From Campylobacteraceae bacterium (GTDB lineage Bacteria; Campylobacterota; Campylobacteria; Campylobacterales; JALSKU01): 6,141 nucleotides of DNA. The notes below the pieces were generated by a model. That model ran no database searches, was not told where the DNA came from, and saw only the letters and a program-made list of their open reading frames with translations. The stretch spans positions 1-6,141 of the forward strand of contig WFMT01000129.1 of assembly GCA_015488975.1 (NCBI GenBank), given 5' to 3'. A program made the translations under genes and the position numbers. This document shows, piece by piece, positions 1 through 4,756 of this stretch. The stretch's first letter is position 1. Each line of letters starts with the position of its first letter.

Positions 1-25
1 CATGATAATTCTCATAAAATCCTAA
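1..25. other. Edge of an unidentified neighbouring gene, strand undecided
   Basis: Two readings are possible and I cannot choose between them. On the minus strand an ATG at 15-13 follows an AGGA (23-20) by 4 nt and starts a peptide MRIIM that leaves the window; a second in-frame ATG lies at 3-1. On the plus strand one frame ends in a TAA at 23-25 (last codons read MIILIKS), which would be the tail of a gene convergent with fabI. The second reading fits well with the two-way hairpin that follows directly. The first would put a start codon only about 9 nt past a terminator. Too little sequence is present to identify a product. Confidence 0.25.
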
Positions 26-51
26 AAACGACAAGCAGTTGTCGTTTTTTT
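24..51 (-). terminator. Strong intrinsic terminator downstream of fabI, probably bidirectional
   Basis: A perfect inverted repeat pairs 24-34 with 39-49. The core arms are ACGACAA and TTGTCGT around a 4-nt loop (35-38, GCAG), extended by four A-T pairs. Read on the minus strand it begins almost on the fabI stop codon (52-50) and ends in a run of five T. Read on the plus strand it ends in seven T (45-51). It should therefore end the gap-pgk-tpiA-fabI transcript, and could equally end a transcript entering from the left. Confidence 0.85.
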
Positions 52-871
52 AACGGATTTTATCCCATTTCATAACAGTTTTTCCATTTTCATCTTTGTC
101 TATGGCTCCCATTCCCATTATGTTGTATCCGGCATCTACATAGTGGACTTCTCCTGTGATTGCTGTGCTTAAGTCACTTAACAGATACATTCCGCTGTTT
201 CCCACTTCTTCTGTGGTTACATTTTTATTTAGCGGTGAGTTTGTCTCATTCCATTTTAAGATGGCTCTAAAGTCACCTATACCACTGGCTGCAAGCGTCT
301 TTATAGGACCTGCACTTATGGCATTTACTCTGATACCTCTATCTCCTAAGTCAACTGCTAAATATCTTACGCTTGATTCAAGTGCGGCTTTTGCCACTCC
401 CATGACATTATAATGAGGGATATATTTTGGACCTCCGATGTATGTTAAAGTTAATATTGAGCCATTGTCATTTAAGACACTTTCACATGCATGACTAAGA
501 GCTATAAGAGAATAAACAGAAGTTTGCATCGCTATATCAAATGCTTTTCTGCTTGTATCTATAAATCTCCCATCAAGTGCAGCTCTTGGAGCAAAAGCAA
601 CGGAATGAACAATAAAATCTATCTTGCCAAAATCTTTTTCTATGGATTTTGTAAGTGCTTCAAGTTCATCATCGTTATTTACATCAAGTTTGTAAACTTT
701 ATCACTTCCAAATTCGTCAGCTATGGGTCTTACCCTTTTTTCAAGCTGTTCGTTTAGATATGTAAAAGCAAGCTCTGCCCCTTGGTTTGCTACTGCTTTA
801 GCTATACCGTATGCTATTGATTTATTATTTGCTATACCTACAATAAGTCCCTTTTTTCCCTTCATCATCAT
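50..871 (-). CDS. fabI: Enoyl-[acyl-carrier-protein] reductase (NADH), FabI
   Basis: This cytoplasmic short-chain dehydrogenase family enzyme reduces trans-2-enoyl-ACP to acyl-ACP with NADH, the last step of each cycle of type II fatty-acid synthesis. The 273-residue protein is full length. Visible features are the FabI-type nucleotide loop at residues 12-20 (G-x5-S-x-A), HSVAFAP at 89-95, the catalytic pair Y154-x6-K161 with an upstream Tyr144, and SAGPIKTLA at 186-194. The tyrosine spacing is typical of FabI rather than FabG. Residue 92, matching E. coli Gly93 in the triclosan-contact region, is Ala, which I recall as usual in Campylobacter and Staphylococcus aureus FabI. Three consecutive ATG codons open the frame. 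AAGGA at 881-877 sits 5 nt before the first and 8 nt before the second, so either could be used. The start is 2 nt past the tpiA stop, with the ribosome binding site inside the end of tpiA, which suggests translational coupling. It is the last gene of the glycolytic unit. Confidence 0.96.
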   Translation of the reverse strand: MMMKGKKGLIVGIANNKSIAYGIAKAVANQGAELAFTYLNEQLEKRVRPIADEFGSDKVYKLDVNNDDELEALTKSIEKDFGKIDFIVHSVAFAPRAALDGRFIDTSRKAFDIAMQTSVYSLIALSHACESVLNDNGSILTLTYIGGPKYIPHYNVMGVAKAALESSVRYLAVDLGDRGIRVNAISAGPIKTLAASGIGDFRAILKWNETNSPLNKNVTTEEVGNSGMYLLSDLSTAITGEVHYVDAGYNIMGMGAIDKDENGKTVMKWDKIR

Positions 872-873
872 GT

Positions 874-1581
874 TTATCCTTTTATACCGTTTTTTATAAT
901 TTTACAAAAACTCTCTACTTCCCAGCTTGCACTTCCTACAAGCACGCCATCACAATCTTTTATACTGATTATCTCTTTTATATTTGAGCTTTTTACACTG
1001 CCTCCATACAATATAGGACATTTTATCTTTACTCTCAAACTTGATAAAACTTCGTCTATATCTTTTGTTTTTGCACTGACTCCGGTACCTATAGCCCAAA
1101 TAGGCTCATAAGCAACTGTCAATTTTTCATAACTTATATCTATACCGTCAAACTCACTCCAAATATACTCCATCGCACTTTCAAAACCCTCATCTCTTAT
1201 CTCTTTGGATTCTCCCACACAATACACTATCTCAAAACCTTTTTGTTTGAAATAATTAAATTTATTCACTATTAATTCTTGAGGCTCTTTTAAAAGCGTC
1301 CTTCTTTCACTGTGTCCTATAAGGATGGTTTTTATGCCAAACTCAGCAATTTGCTCCAAACCTATCTCACCGGTAAATGAGCCTTTCTCTACAGGATATG
1401 CATTTTGCACACCTACTCGTATATTTTCTGGTAGGCTAAAACTATCTATTGCTGTTGAAGTCGGAAAGACAAGAATATCATCTTTTATCTCATTTTCCAT
1501 AATAAATTCTTTTAGACTTTCTATATATAGTCTTGTTGAATTTCTCGTATTATTTGTTTTAAAGTTAGTTGCGAATATCAT
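874..1581 (-). CDS. tpiA: Triose-phosphate isomerase
   Basis: TPI interconverts dihydroxyacetone phosphate and glyceraldehyde 3-phosphate in the cytoplasm. At 235 residues it is shorter than the usual 250 or so, as is known for Campylobacter and Helicobacter TPI. All catalytic parts are present: Asn6 and Lys8 in an NFKTN segment replacing the common NWKMN, the electrophile His90 in IGHSERR, the base Glu159 in AYEPIWAIGTG (157-167, including the mobile loop 6), and the phosphate grip in YGGSV (192-196) and DGVLVGSAS (211-219). The shortening lies in the second half of the barrel, between the loop-6 region and YGGSV. The start is fixed by a strong GGAGGT (1596-1591) 9 nt upstream. The ATG overlaps the pgk stop as ATGA, a classic coupled junction. 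The last codons, AAA GGA TAA, also form the fabI ribosome binding site. Confidence 0.96.
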   Translation of the reverse strand: MIFATNFKTNNTRNSTRLYIESLKEFIMENEIKDDILVFPTSTAIDSFSLPENIRVGVQNAYPVEKGSFTGEIGLEQIAEFGIKTILIGHSERRTLLKEPQELIVNKFNYFKQKGFEIVYCVGESKEIRDEGFESAMEYIWSEFDGIDISYEKLTVAYEPIWAIGTGVSAKTKDIDEVLSSLRVKIKCPILYGGSVKSSNIKEIISIKDCDGVLVGSASWEVESFCKIIKNGIKG

Positions 1582-2777
1582 GATTTTTTTACCTCCAATA
1601 CTTCGATACCAGGAAGTTTTTTACCTTCCATCAGTTCAAGTGATGCCCCGCCTCCAGTAGATACAAAAGTCATCTCATCGATATCCCCTGCTCTTTTTGT
1701 AACATCAGCAGTATCACCACCACCCACTATGGTAGTCGCATTAGACTCAGCTATATGATGGCTCATCATAACACTTCCTTTAGCAAACTTATCCATCTCA
1801 TATACTCCCATAGGACCGTTCCAAACAATAACCTGTGTATCATTTATAACTTCCCTAAACAATCTTGAACTTGCAGGACCGATATCTAATCCCATCCAGT
1901 CTTTTGGTATTTCTTGTGATGGAAGATATTTAACAGTCGCATGTTCATCCATCTTGGCAGCAACAACCATATCAACCGGAAGATAAAATTTTACTCCTTT
2001 TTTGTGTGCTTTCTCCATAATCTCTTTAGCTTTGTCTATCAATTCATCTTCCACTAACGATTTTCCTATTTCATATCCTTGAGCCTTTAAAAAAGTAAAA
2101 GCCATTCCGCCACCGACAATAATTTTATCAACTTTATTCATAAGATTATAAAGTGCTTGGAGTTTTCCTGATACTTTACTTCCTCCGACAACTGCCAAAA
2201 AAGGCCTATCGGGATTATTTAAAGTTTTAGTGAAAAAACTGACTTCTTTTGCCAGCAAGAATCCAGCTGCCCTTGAAGCAACAGGAAATTCTAAAGCCAT
2301 AGCATATATAGAAGCATGTTTTCTGTGAGATGCTCCAAATGCATCATTTATATACACATCGGCAAAGCTTGCCAACTCTTGTGCGAATTTTTTATCATTT
2401 GTTATTTCTCCAGGATGAAATCTTAAGTTTGCCAAAAGTAATATATCTCCATTTTTAAGCTTTTTTGCTTTAGCTTTTGCATCATCGCCAACAACATCAC
2501 TTGCTTTTAATATCTCTTTTTTTAAGAGAACATGCAGTCTTTTTGCAACTGGGTCTAATGAATATTTCTCTTCATAAATTCCAGGAGTTGGTCTTTCAAA
2601 ATGGCTTGCCAGTATTATCGTACAATCATGATCAATACAATACATAATAGTAGGAAGTGCCGCTTTTATTCTTCTGTCATCAGTAATATTTCCAAATTCA
2701 TCCTTCGGGACATTAAAATCACATCTAACAAAAACTCTTTTGCCATTTATATCAATATCTCTAATAGTTTGTAGCAT
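1578..2777 (-). CDS. pgk: Phosphoglycerate kinase
   Basis: PGK transfers phosphate between 1,3-bisphosphoglycerate and ADP, reversibly, in the cytoplasm. The 399-residue protein has the full two-domain layout. The N-domain substrate site shows VFVRCDFNVP (15-24), DDRRIKAALPT (33-43), ASHFERP (57-63), NLRF (117-120) and INDAFGASHRKHAS (143-156). The C-domain nucleotide site shows VVGGSKVSGK (196-205), VGGGMAFTFLKA (221-232), WNGPMGVYE (319-327), GGGDTADVTK (352-361) and STGGGASLELMEG (373-385). Two substitutions stand out: the near-universal SHLGRP reads SHFERP, and the common LENLRF reads LANLRF. The basic residues expected to bind substrate (Arg18, Arg33-equivalent region, His59, Arg62, Arg119) remain, so I expect an active enzyme. 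Start ATG 2777 follows AAGGA (2788-2784) by 6 nt and the gap stop by 3 nt. The stop overlaps the tpiA start by 4 nt. Confidence 0.96.
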   Translation of the reverse strand: MLQTIRDIDINGKRVFVRCDFNVPKDEFGNITDDRRIKAALPTIMYCIDHDCTIILASHFERPTPGIYEEKYSLDPVAKRLHVLLKKEILKASDVVGDDAKAKAKKLKNGDILLLANLRFHPGEITNDKKFAQELASFADVYINDAFGASHRKHASIYAMALEFPVASRAAGFLLAKEVSFFTKTLNNPDRPFLAVVGGSKVSGKLQALYNLMNKVDKIIVGGGMAFTFLKAQGYEIGKSLVEDELIDKAKEIMEKAHKKGVKFYLPVDMVVAAKMDEHATVKYLPSQEIPKDWMGLDIGPASSRLFREVINDTQVIVWNGPMGVYEMDKFAKGSVMMSHHIAESNATTIVGGGDTADVTKRAGDIDEMTFVSTGGGASLELMEGKKLPGIEVLEVKKS

Positions 2778-2780
2778 GTT

Positions 2781-3785
2781 TTATCCTTTTTTACATATAT
2801 GTGCTGCCATATCAACAAGTCTTGTAGAATAGCCCCATTCATTATCATACCAGCTCATAATCTTTATCATATTTCCGTCAACCGCCTGAAGAAGATCAAG
2901 CGGAATCACCGAACTTAAAGTCTCGCCATTAAAATCACTAGAAACAAGTTTTTCATTATCTATACCTAAAATACCTTTATATTCATTTTCACTTGCACTT
3001 ATAAACAATTGCTGCAATTGGCTTGTACTGACACTTTTATCTGTAACAATACTTAAGTCAATCATAGATACATTTGGAGTAGGTACTCTCACAGCGAGTC
3101 CTTGAATTTTTCCTTGAAGAGAGGGTATCACCAATCCTATGGCTTTTGCAGCTCCTGTCGTTGTTGGAATTATATTTAAAGCTGCTGCTCTTGCTCTTCT
3201 TAAATCTTTTTTATGTTTTACATCAAGTAAATTTTGATCATTCGTATAAGAGTGTATAGTTGTCATAAGAGCTTTTTGTATACCATAAGCATCTTGTATA
3301 AGTTTTACGATAGGAGCAAGTGCATTTGTTGTACAACTTGCATTTGATATTATGGATTCTCCGGCATACTCACTACTGTTTACTCCCATCACAAAAGTTG
3401 GAGTATCATCTTTTGCAGGAGCTGAGAAGACTACTTTCTTTACTCCATTGTTTATGTGAGAAATAGCTTGTTTTTTTGTCAAAATTACTCCAGTACACTC
3501 TAAAACAACATCTGCTTCATATTTTGAGAATTCAAGATTGTCAATATTTCTATCAGAAAAAAATTTAACTTTTTGATTTCCAATATACATAAAATCATCT
3601 TCTAAAATCTCGACTTTTTCATCAAATCTTCCATGTACAGAGTCAAATTTAAGCAAATGCTGACTCATTGCCCTCTTTCCAGTATCATTTATGGCTACTA
3701 TTTGCATATCGTTTCTTTTGGTGATAATGCGGGCAGCACATCTGCCGATTCGTCCAAAACCGTTTATTGCTACCTTAACGCTCAT
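2781..3785 (-). CDS. gap: Glyceraldehyde-3-phosphate dehydrogenase, NAD-dependent type, phosphorylating
   Basis: GAPDH interconverts glyceraldehyde 3-phosphate and 1,3-bisphosphoglycerate with NAD(H) and phosphate, as a cytoplasmic homotetramer. The 334-residue length is standard. Visible features are the Rossmann start INGFGRIGR (7-15), Asp34 in AINDTG at the place that favours NAD over NADP, SNASCTTN (147-154) with catalytic Cys151, the general base His178 in TIHSYTNDQ, the substrate-phosphate region PTTTGAAKA (207-215), Arg233 in AVRVPTPN, and WYDNEWGYS (312-320). The NAD-type LDLPHKD segment reads LDVKHKKD (187-194), close to what I recall from Campylobacter. Cofactor choice is therefore inferred mainly from Asp34. 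It is first in the four-gene unit, which makes sense for gluconeogenic use of triose phosphates in an organism of this type. AAAGG (3796-3792) lies 6 nt before the ATG. The last codons form the pgk ribosome binding site. Confidence 0.96.
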   Translation of the reverse strand: MSVKVAINGFGRIGRCAARIITKRNDMQIVAINDTGKRAMSQHLLKFDSVHGRFDEKVEILEDDFMYIGNQKVKFFSDRNIDNLEFSKYEADVVLECTGVILTKKQAISHINNGVKKVVFSAPAKDDTPTFVMGVNSSEYAGESIISNASCTTNALAPIVKLIQDAYGIQKALMTTIHSYTNDQNLLDVKHKKDLRRARAAALNIIPTTTGAAKAIGLVIPSLQGKIQGLAVRVPTPNVSMIDLSIVTDKSVSTSQLQQLFISASENEYKGILGIDNEKLVSSDFNGETLSSVIPLDLLQAVDGNMIKIMSWYDNEWGYSTRLVDMAAHICKKG

Positions 3786-3806
3786 AAACTGCCTTTAATA
3801 AAAAAT

Positions 3807-3824
3807 TTGATTTATTTTAGTATA
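3807..3824 (-). promoter_or_regulatory. Candidate promoter of the gap-pgk-tpiA-fabI unit
   Basis: On the minus strand, TATACT at 3824-3819 and TAAAAT at 3819-3814 are each one base from the TATAAT consensus and overlap at one base. A start would fall at about 3812-3807, giving a leader of some 22-27 nt containing the AAAGG ribosome binding site. No convincing -35 is visible, as is normal for housekeeping sigma promoters of Campylobacter and Helicobacter. Which of the two elements is used cannot be told by reading. Confidence 0.5.
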
Positions 3825-3832
3825 ATTTGCTT
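3811..3832 (+). promoter_or_regulatory. Candidate promoter of nadD-rsfS with a perfect TATAAT -10
   Basis: A perfect TATAAT at 3821-3826 is preceded by a T-rich stretch (TTTATTTTAG at 3811-3820), matching the extended, -35-less promoters described for Campylobacter. The predicted start is near 3832, leaving a leader of about 12 nt before the first nadD ATG, just enough for the AAAAAGG at 3834-3840. The -10 overlaps the candidate gap promoter on the other strand. Confidence 0.65.
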
Positions 3833-3844
3833 TAAAAAGGTATA

Positions 3845-4402
3845 ATGAAAATGCAAAAAATAAATATTGCTGTTTTTGGAGGAAGCTTTGACCCTCCTCA
3901 CAATGGTCATGTACAAATTGTTAAAAAAGCATTATCATCACTTGAAATTGATAAATTTTTTATAATCCCCACTTTTTTAAATCCTTTTAAAAAAGGTTTT
4001 TTTGCTCCTGCAGAGTTAAGATACAAATGGTTAAAAAAGATTTTTTATGATTATAAAAAAGTATCTGTTTTGGATTTTGAAATGAAGCAACAAAGCGCCA
4101 TTGCAACTATCAAGACCGTAAAATATCTTTATAAAAATTATAATATAAACACATTATATCTTATAATCGGTGCAGATAATTTGGCAAAATTGACTTCTTG
4201 GCAGGATTATAATGAGCTTAAAAAACTTGTAATATTTATTATTGCATCAAGAGATAATATTCATATCCCAAAGGACTTGATAAATTTACAAATTTCAGCT
4301 AATATTAGCTCGACAAAACTAAGGCAAACTTTAAATAAAGATTTTTTGCCTGCATCTGTTCAAAAAGAAATCATAAAATTTTACAAGGGAAACAATGAAT
4401 AA
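3845..4402 (+). CDS. nadD: Nicotinate-nucleotide adenylyltransferase (nicotinate mononucleotide to deamido-NAD)
   Basis: NadD joins nicotinate mononucleotide and ATP to give nicotinate adenine dinucleotide plus pyrophosphate, the penultimate step of NAD synthesis in the cytoplasm. The 185-residue protein carries the family's signatures: GGSFDPPHNGH at 12-22 (the nucleotidyltransferase H-x-G-H site), IPTFLNPFKK at 41-50, IIGADNLAKLTSW at 107-119, and ISSTKLR at 154-160, the ATP-binding ISSTxxR motif. These four in this order separate NadD from the related CoaD. Two in-frame ATGs are possible. AAAAAGG (3834-3840) is 4 nt from the first and 10 nt from the second at 3851, so the first two residues are uncertain. 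It lies divergent from gap and overlaps rsfS by 8 nt, so the two are presumably co-transcribed. An internal hairpin with a T7 run at 3983-4003 looks slightly like a terminator. Confidence 0.95.
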   Translation: MKMQKINIAVFGGSFDPPHNGHVQIVKKALSSLEIDKFFIIPTFLNPFKKGFFAPAELRYKWLKKIFYDYKKVSVLDFEMKQQSAIATIKTVKYLYKNYNINTLYLIIGADNLAKLTSWQDYNELKKLVIFIIASRDNIHIPKDLINLQISANISSTKLRQTLNKDFLPASVQKEIIKFYKGNNE

Positions 4403-4736
4403 AAAAATTGAAAAGTTTACTTCAATAATAGACGATAAAAAAGCTGAAAATATACAGGTTTTTGATATGCATGACAAGGGGTATTTTGTTGAAAATGTTA
4501 TAATAGCAACTACATTGGGTGATAGACATGGGCTATCATTGCTTGATACATTAAAGAGTGAGTTTAAAAATATGGGTGAACAAATTCTCGGTATTGAAGA
4601 AAGTGGAGATTGGATCGTTATTGATACCGGTGATACTTTGATACACCTTATGACTCCTGAATACAGAGCAAAATACAATATAGAAGAATTTTTAGATAAT
4701 TACTCTGCAAATAGAAATACCCAAGTAGAGAAATAA
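4395..4736 (+). CDS. rsfS: Ribosomal silencing factor RsfS (YbeB/Iojap family)
   Basis: RsfS binds ribosomal protein uL14 on the large subunit and blocks joining with the small subunit, lowering translation when nutrients run short. The 113-residue protein is full length for the family. It shows the N-terminal signature DDKKAENIQVFDM (13-25), IIATTLGDRHGLSLLDTL (36-53), and the C-terminal core WIVIDTGDTLIHLM (73-86) followed by PEYRAKYNIEEF (88-99). Trp73, Asp77, His84, Arg91 and Tyr94 match the conserved family positions. The start overlaps the nadD end by 8 nt and is preceded by AAGGGA (4385-4390) 4 nt away, so translation is probably coupled to nadD. The nadD-rsfS pairing is widespread in bacteria and supports both calls. 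The last 12 or so residues after EEF are polar and probably disordered. The TAA lies in the loop of a hairpin shared with the convergent argS. Confidence 0.94.
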   Translation: MNKKIEKFTSIIDDKKAENIQVFDMHDKGYFVENVIIATTLGDRHGLSLLDTLKSEFKNMGEQILGIEESGDWIVIDTGDTLIHLMTPEYRAKYNIEEFLDNYSANRNTQVEK

Positions 4737-4756
4737 TCCTCTACATTTTATATTTT
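4725..4756 (+). terminator. Weak hairpin spanning the two convergent stop codons
   Basis: GTAGAG (4725-4730) can pair with CTCTAC (4739-4744) around an 8-nt loop. The rsfS TAA (4734-4736) sits in the loop and the argS stop (4743-4741) in the right arm. On the plus strand the stem is followed by ATTTTATATTTT, an interrupted T tract suggesting weak termination of nadD-rsfS. On the minus strand the following T tract is poor. Only six pairs are available, so this is a modest candidate. Confidence 0.4.

Noticed and set aside
156..413. 85-codon open frame on the plus strand inside fabI
   Set aside because: It lies wholly opposite fabI, which has full family motifs; the product resembles no protein I know and has no convincing ribosome binding site.
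577..610. Ala92 in FabI where E. coli has Gly93, as a possible triclosan-resistance change
   Set aside because: Ala at this position is, as I recall, normal in Campylobacter and in triclosan-sensitive Staphylococcus aureus FabI, so it is not evidence of resistance.
1325..1660. 111-codon plus-strand frame spanning the tpiA/pgk junction
   Set aside because: Antisense shadow of two well-supported genes; no recognisable motif.
2514..2528. Inverted repeat with a T7 tract in pgk (CTCTT / AAGAG)
   Set aside because: Short, AT-rich, within conserved coding sequence. A 7-nt A/T tract is common at this base composition and is not the long poly-G/C type used for phase variation in Campylobacter.
3841..3846. 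Second perfect TATAAT overlapping the nadD start codon
   Set aside because: A transcript from it would begin near 3853, after both possible nadD ATGs, so it cannot serve nadD; it is explained by the AT-rich ribosome-binding/start context.
4331..4678. 115-codon minus-strand frame opposite nadD and rsfS
   Set aside because: It overlaps conserved RsfS coding sequence on the other strand and its hydrophobic, Ser-rich product is typical of antisense reading in AT-rich DNA.
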